Part shown: positions 9,708 to 18,264 of the stretch, one piece after another
Numbering within the stretch: position 1 is the first letter of the stretch
Layout: each line of letters starts with the position of its first letter
From: Lachnospiraceae bacterium
GTDB taxonomy: Bacteria; Bacillota; Clostridia; Lachnospirales; Lachnospiraceae
Direction of reading: 5' to 3'
NCBI GenBank assembly: GCA_900770535.1
Contig: CAAHDV010000031.1
Location: forward strand, 1 to 40,384
Length of the DNA: 40,384 bases
The notes under the pieces: model-generated
Databases searched by the model: none
What the model was told of the DNA's origin: nothing
The model's input: only the letters and a program-made list of their open reading frames with translations
Translations under genes and position numbers: made by a program

Positions 9708-10039
9708 GTTGATTTTAATCCTTTTTTACTCCCAATTATATAGTTTGATGCCTTAACAATTATACAGATTTATTTTATCATTTTGTCATATTTTCGTCAA
9801 GAAAGCGTACAATTTTCCGAAACATGAGTTTGAATATCAAACAAATATTTCCGGGAAAAATTGTGCAGTCTGATGAAAAAGAAGCGAGAAAAAAGAAAAT
9901 GATTGACATGGATAGACGGGTGCTGTAAGATACGGACATAAAGAGTTTTGACGTCAAACTATTTAGAGACGAAGGATGCATTGGCCATGCGGTCTGACTC
10001 TCACCTGCATTTCAAATTTTATGTATTGGAGGAGAATCT
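9708..10039. promoter_or_regulatory. Divergent control region of marR-like gene and nhaC operon
   Basis: This 332-base AT-rich region has no credible gene. It holds a plus-strand promoter, TTGACA (9903-9908), 17-base spacer, TAAGAT (9926-9931). It also holds palindromes GTTTGA-ATA-TCAAAC (9828-9842) and TTTGACGTCAAA (9947-9958), with a half site AGTTTGATG near 9748. The second palindrome lies just downstream of the expected transcription start. Confidence 0.7.
9947..9958. promoter_or_regulatory. Candidate MarR operator
   Basis: Perfect 12-bp palindrome TTTGACGTCAAA about 16 bases after the -10 box of the nhaC promoter, sharing the TTTGA/TCAAA half sites with the palindrome at 9828-9842. The position suits a repressor roadblock (inference). 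Confidence 0.5.
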
Positions 10040-11491
10040 ATGAAATCTGCAGCAACAGAACCCGTTCGAAAAAAGCCATCGTTAGCGTATGCACTGTTTG
10101 CTTTATTTGGTGTTCTCGGCATCATTCTTGGCGCGACCAAAGTGGTCAATGCCCCGATCCACCTGATGTTCTTCGTGATCTGGCTGTTTGTCATTCCGGT
10201 AAGCATGCACCTTGGTTACTCGTATAATGAGATCAACGATGCCATGATGGAAAACTGTAAAAAGGGCCTTGGGCCGATCCTGCTTCTGATGGCAGTCGGC
10301 GCGGTCATTGCAACCTGGATTGCCTGCGGAGCAGTACCGGCCATTATTTACATCGGCCTGAAACTGATCCGCCCGAATATTTTCCTGCTGGCTGCGTTCT
10401 TACTCTGCGTGATGGTGTCACTGGCCTGCGGAACTTCCTGGGCAACCGCCGGTACCGCCGGCCTGGCTATGTTCGCCATTGGCGAGAGCATGGGTGTTCC
10501 GTCCGGCATGACCGTTGGCGCGATCATTAGCGGCTCGTTCCTCGGTGATATGCTTTCCCCGATGTCAGACAGCACCAACGTGGCAGCGGCAGCAGTCGAG
10601 ACGGATCTCATCACCCACTGCAAACAGTTAAGCTACGTGGTGCTTCCGTCCTTCCTGCTTACAGGCACCATTTATTATGTGCTAGGTCTGCAGTTTGCCA
10701 ACGACGCGTTCGATGACAGTTATCTTCAGTCTATCTGCACTTCCTTAAGCAGCTACTTCCACATCAGTTTTGTGGCATTCATTCCGGTGATCGTTCTGCT
10801 GGCGCTTCTGGTCTTAAAGAAGCCGGCTGTTCCGTCCATGCTGATTTCCTCTCTGGTGGCCTGCGTGGTAGCAGTGCTTTACCAGGGTGTGGAATGCAAC
10901 AACATTCTGCCGTATATGTGGAGCGGTTATTCCATCACCACCGGTCAGGAATTTCTGGACAAGCTTTTAAACCGCGGCGGCGTGACCAGCATGTTCAACA
11001 CCGGTATGCTGATGCTTTACGCGTTCGGCATGGTGGGTGCTTACAATCTTACCGGAATTCTGGATGCGATCATCAGTCCGGTAGCGGCCTGGGCCAATAC
11101 CGTCCTCAAGCTGACTTTTGCCAGCGAGGCCATTGCGCTGATCGGCAACATCATGGGAACCAATACTTTCTCCCTGCTGATGAGCGGAAGCCTGATGATA
11201 CCGGCCTACAGAAAGTTCCACCTGCATCCGACCAACTGTTCCAAGGCAATCAACGCGACCTCCACCGTCATCGCGCCGCTGATCCCATGGAATATCGCCG
11301 GTATGTATATTGATGGCCTGTTTGGTGTCAGCACTCTGGCCTTTGCGCCGTATTCGTTCCTTTGCTATATCACCCCGGTGGTAGCATTCTTAATGGTTCT
11401 CTTTAACTACCGTGTCATTCCGGATTCCGTAGATCTGGAGCATGGCGAAAAATACATCAGCCCGCGCAAGGCAAAAAAGACGGCAGCATAA
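10040..11491 (+). CDS. NhaC-type Na+/H+ antiporter family transporter
   Basis: Integral membrane protein of 483 residues with about 11-12 hydrophobic segments, ion transporter superfamily, NhaC family. Family-typical stretches are LACGTSWATAGTAGLA, GAIISGSFLGDMLSPMSDST (conserved ion-site region) and LIGNIMGTNTFSLLMSGSLM. Family members exchange Na+ for H+, but relatives such as MleN exchange organic anions, so with an amino-acid lyase next door a substrate/ion antiport cannot be excluded. GGAGGAG (10028-10034) precedes the ATG. It is the first gene of a four-gene unit with the MalY-like lyase, a GntP permease and RidA. Confidence 0.88.
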   Translation: MKSAATEPVRKKPSLAYALFALFGVLGIILGATKVVNAPIHLMFFVIWLFVIPVSMHLGYSYNEINDAMMENCKKGLGPILLLMAVGAVIATWIACGAVPAIIYIGLKLIRPNIFLLAAFLLCVMVSLACGTSWATAGTAGLAMFAIGESMGVPSGMTVGAIISGSFLGDMLSPMSDSTNVAAAAVETDLITHCKQLSYVVLPSFLLTGTIYYVLGLQFANDAFDDSYLQSICTSLSSYFHISFVAFIPVIVLLALLVLKKPAVPSMLISSLVACVVAVLYQGVECNNILPYMWSGYSITTGQEFLDKLLNRGGVTSMFNTGMLMLYAFGMVGAYNLTGILDAIISPVAAWANTVLKLTFASEAIALIGNIMGTNTFSLLMSGSLMIPAYRKFHLHPTNCSKAINATSTVIAPLIPWNIAGMYIDGLFGVSTLAFAPYSFLCYITPVVAFLMVLFNYRVIPDSVDLEHGEKYISPRKAKKTAA

Positions 11492-11538
11492 AACAAACGA
11501 GATGGAAACAATTATTTATTTCAGGAGGGTTATAAATT

Positions 11539-12729
11539 ATGGAATACACAAAGGAGTATTTTGATTACGATCTGGACCGCAGAAACACCCGCAGCATGAA
11601 ATGGGACGGCTGCAATGCCAAATTTGGCGTGGATCCGTCTGTAGAGATGGTTCCGATGTGGATTGCGGATATGGATTTCCGAGCACCGCAGGAAGTGGTA
11701 GAGGCGTTAAAGCAGAGAGTGGAGTGCCAGGCTTATGGCTATACCACCAAGCCGGACAGCTTTTATGATGCCATCATCAACTGGGTAGACCGTCATTATC
11801 ACTGGAAAGTCCAGAAGGACTGGATCGTGTTTACACCGGGCGTCATTCCGGGCTACACCATTGTGATCCAGAGCTTTACCGAGCCGGGAGACGGCATCAT
11901 TGTTCAGACTCCGGTTTATTATCCATTCATGGACGGTGTCAACAACAACGGCCGCAAGCTGGTGTTGAATCCGTTAAAAGAGGAAAATGGACACTGGACC
12001 ATGGACTTTGAGGACCTGGAAGCGAAAGTGAAAGATCCGGCCAATAAACTGCTGATCCTGTCCAACCCGCACAACCCGGTGGGACGTGCCTGGACGAAGG
12101 AGGAGCTGGAGAAGCTTGGTAACCTCTGCGCAGACAACAATGTGCTTCTGATCTCCGATGAGATCCATGCAGACCTGATGATGGGCGGCCACAAGCATCA
12201 GGCGGTATGCGCGCTGTCAGAGAAAATCCGTCAGAACACCATTACCCATTACGCACCGAGCAAGACCTTTAACTTGGCCGGACTTCAGACTGCGTATGCC
12301 ATCATTCCGAACGATGAGATGCGCGCAAAGTATGTCAAAGGCATGAATGCAAACCGCATTTTCAACATGAACTGGTTCGGTTCCACGGCACTGGAAGCTG
12401 CTTACAATCATTGCGATGGTTATGTGACCGCCCTGTGTGATTATGTGACTGCCAATATTGATTACATGGCAGATTTCCTGAAGGAAAAGCTCCCGATGCT
12501 GAAAATGGAAAAAGCAGAAGCAACCTATATGGTATGGGTTGATTTCCGCGGAACCGGCATGAGCACGGAAGAGATTGAAACGTTTATTGCGCAGAAGGCT
12601 CACATCGGAACGGACATGGGTTCCTGGTTCGGACCTGGCGGAGAAGGTTACCTGCGGTTTAACCTGGCCTGCCCGCGCAAGCTGCTGGAGAAAGCGTTAA
12701 ATCAGCTGGAAGCAGCGCTGAAGGCGTAA
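11539..12729 (+). CDS. MalY/PatB-type C-S beta-lyase (aminotransferase fold I)
   Basis: PLP enzyme of 396 residues in the MalY/PatB group, which cleaves cystathionine, cysteine or related S-conjugates to a thiol, ammonia and pyruvate through 2-aminoacrylate. Diagnostic pieces are PMWIADMDF near the N-terminus, SNPHNPVGR, the PLP-contacting SDEIHADL, and the Schiff-base lysine K242 in PSKTFNLAGLQ. The C-terminal arginine region GYLRFNLACPR binds the carboxylate. It has an AGGAGGG ribosome site 9 bases before the ATG and follows nhaC by 47 bases. RidA in the same unit is the known scavenger of 2-aminoacrylate, which supports the lyase role over a transaminase. Confidence 0.88.
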   Translation: MEYTKEYFDYDLDRRNTRSMKWDGCNAKFGVDPSVEMVPMWIADMDFRAPQEVVEALKQRVECQAYGYTTKPDSFYDAIINWVDRHYHWKVQKDWIVFTPGVIPGYTIVIQSFTEPGDGIIVQTPVYYPFMDGVNNNGRKLVLNPLKEENGHWTMDFEDLEAKVKDPANKLLILSNPHNPVGRAWTKEELEKLGNLCADNNVLLISDEIHADLMMGGHKHQAVCALSEKIRQNTITHYAPSKTFNLAGLQTAYAIIPNDEMRAKYVKGMNANRIFNMNWFGSTALEAAYNHCDGYVTALCDYVTANIDYMADFLKEKLPMLKMEKAEATYMVWVDFRGTGMSTEEIETFIAQKAHIGTDMGSWFGPGGEGYLRFNLACPRKLLEKALNQLEAALKA

Positions 12730-12788
12730 GCAGTTTATGGTATTCGCGTTTTGCGGATCCTGTATTTTTACATAAGGAGTAGTTTTTT

Positions 12789-14081
12789 ATGAGTCTCATC
12801 GGTGTATTTGCGGCAATTCTGCTGCTGATCATTCTGATTTACAAGCGGGTTCATCTGATCCTGGCATCCCTGATCTGTGTGCTGGTGCTGGCGCTGAGCA
12901 GTGGCTTTTCCTTCATGGACCTGACCATGAACCACTATGCCATCTCTCTGGCCAACTTTATCGCCAAATATGTCCTGGTGTTTGTGACCAACGCCCTGTT
13001 TGGCAAAGTGATGGAAGAAACACTGCTGGTTTCGGCCTTTTCCAGAATGATCGGAAAATTGTTCGGGGATAAGAACGCGGCATATGGCGCGCTGGTTGTA
13101 ACAGCAATTCTGTCTTACGGCGGCATCAGCGCTTTTGTCATCGTATTTACCGTATATCCCATTTTCCTGGCCACCTTCAAAAAGGCAGATCTTCCGCGAA
13201 AGCTGATCCCGGCCTGCATCATGGCGGCATCCTGTACCTTTCCGCTGTCCATGGTGCCTGGGGGCGCGCAGCTAAACAACATCATTCCGACCCAGTACAT
13301 TGGAACCTCCCCCATGGCGGCGCCTTTTGTCAGCGTGATCGCGTCTGTGGTTGCGGCAGCACTGATGTTTCTGTATTTCCGCTATGAGTTCGACAAAGCC
13401 CACAGACGCGGGGAGCATTTCGAGGCGGAAGGCGATATTCTTCGCCGCATTGAGCAGTTTGAGAAGGATCCTGGGCTGCGCCCGTGGACCTCGGTCCTTC
13501 CGATGGTACTCATTATCCTGCTGATCAATCTGTTTGGCATGGATCTGTCCTACGCAGTTCTGGCCGGTACCGTCCTGGCTCTGCTGTTAGGATGGAAGAA
13601 TTTGCCGGACAAATTAAGAACCTTCAACGAGGGTGTTGCCAAGGTGGGACCGGCTATGGTCACCACGGCGGCATCGGTGGGCTTTGGCGGTGCGGTGCTG
13701 GCCTGTACCGGAGCGCAGACCATTCTGGAAACCATTGCTTCTCTTCCGGTCAACCCGACCATTTCCTTAAGCCTTGCAGCTTCCTTCGCGGGTATTCTGA
13801 CCGGAAACGGAGGAGGCGGCGCGGATGTTGCCATGAACATTCTTTCTGGACAGTATCTTGCCATGGGCGTACAGCCGGAGATCCTGCACCGCGTGGTGGC
13901 CATTGCGACGGCCGGATTCAGCTGCCTCCCCCACAATGGCATGCTGATCACCGTTTCCGACACCTGCGGATTCAGCGCGAAGGAATGCTACCGTTACATT
14001 TTTGTTTCTACAGTCCTGGTTTCGCTGGCCGGACTGCTTGTCACCGTCGGACTGGGCTGTGTGCTTTATCCGGTCGGTTAA
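12789..14081 (+). CDS. GntP-family permease
   Basis: Membrane transporter of 430 residues and about 12 hydrophobic segments, most like the GntP gluconate/hydroxy-acid permease family (ion transporter superfamily). Features include VPGGAQLNNIIPTQYIGTSP, a central cytoplasmic loop with a charged helix (about 195-225), and the glycine-rich GILTGNGGGGADVAMNIL near the C-terminus. Family substrates are gluconate, hydroxybutyrate and similar short acids. Between a C-S lyase and RidA the cargo may instead be the lyase substrate or product (inference). AAGGAG lies 9 bases before the start. Confidence 0.8.
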   Translation: MSLIGVFAAILLLIILIYKRVHLILASLICVLVLALSSGFSFMDLTMNHYAISLANFIAKYVLVFVTNALFGKVMEETLLVSAFSRMIGKLFGDKNAAYGALVVTAILSYGGISAFVIVFTVYPIFLATFKKADLPRKLIPACIMAASCTFPLSMVPGGAQLNNIIPTQYIGTSPMAAPFVSVIASVVAAALMFLYFRYEFDKAHRRGEHFEAEGDILRRIEQFEKDPGLRPWTSVLPMVLIILLINLFGMDLSYAVLAGTVLALLLGWKNLPDKLRTFNEGVAKVGPAMVTTAASVGFGGAVLACTGAQTILETIASLPVNPTISLSLAASFAGILTGNGGGGADVAMNILSGQYLAMGVQPEILHRVVAIATAGFSCLPHNGMLITVSDTCGFSAKECYRYIFVSTVLVSLAGLLVTVGLGCVLYPVG

Positions 14082-14108
14082 AAATCTATTTCACAGGAGG
14101 ATATGATA

Positions 14109-14477
14109 ATGAACGTAATTGATACCAAGAATGCGCCTGGAGCAATCGGACCGTACTCCCAGGCTTATGAGCACAATGCTCTTGTGATCACTTCCGGCCA
14201 GATTCCGGTAAACCCTGCAGATGGCAGTGTGCCGGAGGGGATTGCGGCCCAGGCTGAGCAGAGCTGCAAAAATGTCGGTGCGATTCTGGCAGAAGCAGGA
14301 ACCGGGTTTGAGAAAGTCTTAAAGACAACCTGCTTTCTGGCAGATATGGGTGATTTTGCGGCATTTAATGAAGTGTACGCAAAGTATTTCGTGTCTAAAC
14401 CGGCCCGCAGCTGCGTGGCAGTGAAGGACCTTCCGAAGGGTGTTTTGTGTGAGATCGAAGCTACCGCTGCCAAATAG
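14109..14477 (+). CDS. ridA: RidA-family enamine/imine deaminase
   Basis: Rid/YjgF/UK114 family, 122 residues, forming trimers that hydrolyse 2-aminoacrylate and related enamines to 2-oxo acids. Conserved parts are APGAIGPYSQA, VITSGQIPV and the catalytic arginine in KPARSCVAV, with the closing EIEATA. ATG 14109 was preferred over 14103 because AGGAGG (14095-14100) is 8 bases from it but only 2 from the earlier one. It is the last gene of the nhaC unit, followed by a terminator. It would detoxify the enamine made by the C-S lyase. Confidence 0.93.
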   Translation: MNVIDTKNAPGAIGPYSQAYEHNALVITSGQIPVNPADGSVPEGIAAQAEQSCKNVGAILAEAGTGFEKVLKTTCFLADMGDFAAFNEVYAKYFVSKPARSCVAVKDLPKGVLCEIEATAAK

Positions 14478-14537
14478 CTTCAGCTTCACAGATTACATAT
14501 TTTGCCTGTCATGATTCAGGTGACAGAATTTCTCCCC

Positions 14538-14586
14538 AAAACAGCTCCATCCCCTGGATGATTTCCAGAGGGACGGAGCTGTTTTT
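14538..14586. terminator. Intrinsic terminator after ridA
   Basis: AAACAGCTCC and ATCCC pair with GGGA and CGGAGCTGTTTTT, a long stem with a T5 run on the plus strand. The minus strand ends in TGTTTTGG, so it may also stop kdpE transcripts. Confidence 0.88.
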
Positions 14587-14611
14587 CGTATGATAGGAAA
14601 TTGCAAAAATA

Positions 14612-14630
14612 GATAGTAAACCATAGTAAA
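14612..14630. repeat. Two ATAGTAAA units downstream of kdpE
   Basis: GATAGTAAA (14612-14620) and CATAGTAAA (14622-14630) are spaced 10 bases apart and share the 8-mer core of the seven-copy array at 19745-19831. The two sites bracket the potassium locus. Confidence 0.5.
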
Positions 14631-14640
14631 ATTTATAAGA

Positions 14641-15339
14641 TTACAGCCGCAGCATCCGGTATCCGACCCCGATATGGGTCTGGATCTGCTGGGGCGCGTC
14701 CGGTGCGGCTTCCAGCTTTTTGCGGAGTGTTGCCATAAAGACCCGGAGGGAAGCTACATCACTTTTAAAGCTGCTTCCCCATACATGTTCGGTGATGTAG
14801 GTATGGGTCAGGACCTTTCCCGCGTTGCGGGCCATCAGGCACAGGAGCTTGTACTCGGTGGGAGTCAGGGCCAGGGACTCCCCGTTTAAGTAGGCGCATC
14901 CGGCGGAAAAATCAATCTTCAGGGGGCCATTCAGAAATACAGAATCCTGGGCAGACATGGTTTCCTGCATGAAGCTTAACCGGCGCTGGGTTACGCGCAG
15001 GCGGGACAGCAGCTCATACACGGAAAAGGGCTTGGTCAGGTAGTCATCGGCCCCGTTGTCGAGGGCCTCAATCTTGTCCGTATCTTCGCTGCGGGCGCTG
15101 ATGACGATGATGGGGGTCATGCTCCAGCTGCGGATCTGCCGGATGATGTCGATGCCGTCTATATCCGGCAGTCCCAGATCCAGCAGAATGATATCCGGAT
15201 TGTGGGAAGACGCTTCCATCAGCGCGGTTTCTCCGTTTGCAGCGGTCAGAAAACGGTAATCGTGCAGTTTTAATGTGGTGGTGATCAGGTTGCGGACGGG
15301 CGCGTCGTCCTCCACAACCAGAATCAGAGGTTTATTCAT
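14641..15339 (-). CDS. kdpE: KdpE-like response regulator
   Basis: OmpR/PhoB-type response regulator, 232 residues. The receiver domain (1-120) has the acidic pair D11/D12, the phosphorylated D54 in LLDLGLPDIDG and the lysine in DDYLTKPF. The winged-helix output domain (about 130-232) ends with VGYRMLRL. The start overlaps the end of kdpD by 8 bases, so the pair is translated together. In the classical system KdpE turns on kdpFABC; none is present here, and the nearest K+ genes are ktrA/ktrB upstream on the same strand. Direct GGTAT repeats before ktrB are its likely target. Confidence 0.92.
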   Translation of the reverse strand: MNKPLILVVEDDAPVRNLITTTLKLHDYRFLTAANGETALMEASSHNPDIILLDLGLPDIDGIDIIRQIRSWSMTPIIVISARSEDTDKIEALDNGADDYLTKPFSVYELLSRLRVTQRRLSFMQETMSAQDSVFLNGPLKIDFSAGCAYLNGESLALTPTEYKLLCLMARNAGKVLTHTYITEHVWGSSFKSDVASLRVFMATLRKKLEAAPDAPQQIQTHIGVGYRMLRL

Positions 15340-17344
15340 GGATTGCTACCTCCTCGCAGGGTAATGTAAAGGTAAAGATACAGCCAGAGGGCGTGTTGTC
15401 GGAAACGGAAATATCTCTGCCGTGGGCCCGGATGATGGAGCGGCACAGACAGAGCCCGAGTCCCAGGCTCCGGCGGCTGTCGGCAATGCGGTTTGCGCCG
15501 GTATAGCACAGATCAAAGACAAAAGGTTTTGCTTCATCCGGAATACCAGGGCCGTCATCCGTGACCCGGATCCGCACGTCGGATTCCAGCTTATCGGTCA
15601 GAATCTGGATCCGACTGCCTTTTTGCGTATATTTGATGGCATTGTTCACCAGGTTGATGATGACCTGGACGATGAGACGGGCATCCATGCGGGCCAGAAG
15701 CAGGTCATCGGTGCTTGTTACGGTAATGGTATGTTCTGCGGCCTGGCGGCTGATATGCCGGAGCGCTTCGGAAATCACCTCACTGACCAGCTCCGTTTCC
15801 ATGCGCAGGTTCATGCGCCCGTCTTCAATGCGGGTGACGGCCAGCAGGTTTTCTACCAGGCTGATCAGCCACATGGAATCATCGTAGATGTCCGCATAGA
15901 TCTGCAGACGGGTGGCTTCGTCAATGGCGGCGTGGTTGGAGAGCAGGTTGCTGGCATTGCCGGATATGGCAGTCAGCGGGGTGCGCAGGTCGTGGGAGAT
16001 GGTGCGCAGCAGATTGGCCCGGAGCCGTTCCTTTTCCGCCAGAAGAGAGGCCTGCTCTTTTTCCCGGATGTTCTGCCGGTTTTCCATAGCCAGGGCGCCT
16101 TCTCCCAGCATGGAAACCAGGACGCTGTACTCAAAGGAATCCATGGGATGTTCCCCGGCTTCAATACCGGCAACGCCATAGACTGAATTTCGTACCCGGA
16201 TGGCCAGATAATGGCAGCGGGCATCAGAACAGGCGTCGGTATAGGCACCGGCCCGTTTGTTGTGGGTCAGGACCCACCGGGCAACCTCCTGTTCCCGGCT
16301 GCTGGTCAGAAATTCTGATTTTTCCGCGGAAACAGAATCCGGGGAGAGGATAGGAGTTCCCAATTTTCCGTCCCGGGCCGGATAAATGATGATGTGTTTT
16401 CCGAGCAGTTTGCGGATCTGGGAAATCAGGGTATTTAAGATTGCCTCATCGGTTTCGGCCTTCTGCAGAAGCTGGTTGGTGTCAAACAGGACTTTGGTGC
16501 GGTAGGCCAGCTTGGCGGACTGTCTTGCGTGGTCTTTCAGCCGTGTGGTCAGGGCACTGCTTAACAGGGCCACAACGAACATCACCACAAAGGTGACCGG
16601 GTAGTCTTTTCCATACACATGAAAGGTGAAGCGCGGGGTGGTAAAAAAATAATTAAAAATCACCACGCTGCATGCAGAGGCCAGCAGGCTGCAGCTCCAT
16701 CCGGTAGTGGCCATGGAGGTCATCAGGACACCAAGAATATAAAGGGTGATGATATTTGCCTCCGACAGTCCGGCATGGTAGAAGAACAGTCCGCTCAGAG
16801 TTACGGCCAGCAGAATCAGAACAGTTCGGAAAAAGTCTGAAATCTGAATATTCCAGGCAGCGGACCGGAAGCGCTTGTTCGGGTGATAGCTGTTGTGCGT
16901 GGATGCGGCATCCGGAATGATGTAGATATCCAGATTTGGCGCGATTTCTGTCAGCTTTTCGGTCAGGGACGGCTTGCTCCAGAGATGGCGCCGCCGGACA
17001 TTGCTGCGGCCAAGGACAATTTTGGTGATATGGTTGAGCCGGGCAAATTCCGCAATCTGGTAGGAAACATCATCGCCGTATACGGTTTCTATCGAAGCCC
17101 CAAGGCGTTGGGCCAGCTGCATATGTTCTTCCAGGCGTTTCTGATCGCCGGTATTCATGGCAGCATGGTCTGGTGTCTGTACGAAAAGCGCGGTCAGGGT
17201 GCCGTGGAAGGCCTGGGCCATACGGGCCCCGGTCTGGACAATCCTGGGGTTGGATGGCGCGGAAGAAAGACAGACGAGGATGTGCTCCCCGGTCTGTCTT
17301 TCCGAATGAATGGTTTCAGGATGAATGGAATCGTGTGTTGTCAT
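15332..17344 (-). CDS. kdpD: KdpD-like sensor histidine kinase lacking the N-terminal Kdp domain
   Basis: Sensor kinase of 670 residues, against roughly 900 in classical KdpD. It begins with a universal-stress-protein-like domain (about 20-145, starting HILVCLSSAPSNPRIV), then four close transmembrane segments (about 170-268), a GAF-like domain (about 290-420), the H box with H451 in SHDLRTPLTA, N box INLVNNAIKYT and G box DDGPGIP. The N-terminal KdpD domain with its Walker motifs is missing, and the frame starts only 20 residues before the stress-protein domain, so this is a short variant rather than a broken gene. It lies between the small membrane protein gene and kdpE on the minus strand, probably in the ktr unit. 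Confidence 0.9.
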   Translation of the reverse strand: MTTHDSIHPETIHSERQTGEHILVCLSSAPSNPRIVQTGARMAQAFHGTLTALFVQTPDHAAMNTGDQKRLEEHMQLAQRLGASIETVYGDDVSYQIAEFARLNHITKIVLGRSNVRRRHLWSKPSLTEKLTEIAPNLDIYIIPDAASTHNSYHPNKRFRSAAWNIQISDFFRTVLILLAVTLSGLFFYHAGLSEANIITLYILGVLMTSMATTGWSCSLLASACSVVIFNYFFTTPRFTFHVYGKDYPVTFVVMFVVALLSSALTTRLKDHARQSAKLAYRTKVLFDTNQLLQKAETDEAILNTLISQIRKLLGKHIIIYPARDGKLGTPILSPDSVSAEKSEFLTSSREQEVARWVLTHNKRAGAYTDACSDARCHYLAIRVRNSVYGVAGIEAGEHPMDSFEYSVLVSMLGEGALAMENRQNIREKEQASLLAEKERLRANLLRTISHDLRTPLTAISGNASNLLSNHAAIDEATRLQIYADIYDDSMWLISLVENLLAVTRIEDGRMNLRMETELVSEVISEALRHISRQAAEHTITVTSTDDLLLARMDARLIVQVIINLVNNAIKYTQKGSRIQILTDKLESDVRIRVTDDGPGIPDEAKPFVFDLCYTGANRIADSRRSLGLGLCLCRSIIRAHGRDISVSDNTPSGCIFTFTLPCEEVAIHE

Positions 17345-17392
17345 GGGAAAGTCCTCCGCTTACCCTTATCATAGAACGAATGGACCGTGAAA

Positions 17393-17566
17393 TCAATCCA
17401 AAGTGTCCTTCTCCTCCGGTATCTGCCGGTCCGGGTCCGGCCGCTGCTTTTCCATGCGCAGATTTCCTTTGCGCAGCAGGTTCAAAAGCCGGTCAATCCG
17501 GCTCATGATCAGATAGATACAGGCAAAAAACAGGATGAGAAACAGAACCAGGATCAGGTTTCTCAT
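17393..17566 (-). CDS. Small single-span membrane protein
   Basis: Protein of 57 residues: one strongly hydrophobic helix at about 4-21, then a basic and proline-rich cytoplasmic-looking tail (RMEKQRPDPDRQ, ending EEKDTLD). A strong ribosome site AGGAGGTGA lies 4 bases before the ATG at 17566, and it sits 16 bases after ktrA and 48 before kdpD, so it is very likely made. A longer upstream extension on the same frame overlaps ktrA antiparallel to nothing and was rejected. No family is recognised. By position it may be a small accessory subunit, comparable in size and place to KdpF, but no sequence kinship is claimed. Confidence 0.65.
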   Translation of the reverse strand: MRNLILVLFLILFFACIYLIMSRIDRLLNLLRKGNLRMEKQRPDPDRQIPEEKDTLD

Positions 17567-17582
17567 AGGATCACCTCCTAAA

Positions 17583-18230
17583 TCAGATCTGAAAACATTT
17601 CTGCAGGTCCCGGTAACGTCCGAGCACCAGAATGGTATCACTGGTCTGGAACTGCGTCTGCGGAGTGACGGAATATTCAATCTTTCCGTTATGGCGAACA
17701 CCGATGATATTAATTCCGTACTGTTTTCGGATGTCAATCTGTGCGACACTCATGCCGGCCCACTGGTCCGGAAGATCTACCTCAAACAGATCATGATCTC
17801 CATCCAGATCCACAAAATCCCGGATGTGGTCGGAGCTGCAGCGGATGGCAGTCCACTTGGCCAGCTGTTTTTCCGGGTAGACGACTTCGTCTGCGCCATT
17901 GCGCAGCAGGAACTTGGCGTGGACATCCCTGGCAGCCCGGGAGACTACCAGTCTGGCACCCAGTTCCTTCAAGAGAGAGGTGGTTTCCAGGGAACTCTGG
18001 AAATTATTTCCGATGGCAACGATACAGACATCGAAATTGCGTACACCCAGGGAAGAAAGAAAATCTTCCGAGGTGCTGTCACCAATCTGTGCGCTGGTTA
18101 CGAAAGAGAGGGTTTCATTAACCCGCTCTTCATTATGATCGACTGCCATGACCTGGTGTCCCAGGGAGTGCAGTTCCATGGCAATATGTTTTCCAAAACG
18201 GCCAAGGCCAATCAGTAAAATGGATTTCAT
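17583..18230 (-). CDS. ktrA: Ktr/Trk potassium uptake regulatory subunit (RCK protein)
   Basis: Cytosolic nucleotide-binding gating subunit of a Ktr-type K+ channel, 215 residues. The Rossmann domain opens with ILLIGLGRFGKHIAMELHSLG, binds NAD(H)/ATP/ADP, and has the acidic residue at the end of strand 2 (AVDHNEERV). The C-terminal RCK_C domain (about 135-215) includes GMSVAQIDIRKQYGINIIGV. The ATG at 18230 was taken since AAGGAGA lies before it and the Rossmann fold starts there; 34 upstream codons are non-homologous. It follows ktrB by 34 bases. Confidence 0.93.
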   Translation of the reverse strand: MKSILLIGLGRFGKHIAMELHSLGHQVMAVDHNEERVNETLSFVTSAQIGDSTSEDFLSSLGVRNFDVCIVAIGNNFQSSLETTSLLKELGARLVVSRAARDVHAKFLLRNGADEVVYPEKQLAKWTAIRCSSDHIRDFVDLDGDHDLFEVDLPDQWAGMSVAQIDIRKQYGINIIGVRHNGKIEYSVTPQTQFQTSDTILVLGRYRDLQKCFQI

Positions 18231-18264
18231 AGAGATTCTCCTTTTTGTGCTATTGTTCCGGTTG

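Noticed and set aside
13484..14122. Plus-strand frame of 212 codons inside the GntP permease gene
   Set aside because: Out-of-frame shadow with arginine/glycine-rich text and no homology pattern.
14641..17344. Presence of a kdpFABC operon
   Set aside because: No KdpA, KdpB or KdpC motif is present in the window; the small membrane protein at 17393 shows no clear KdpF similarity.
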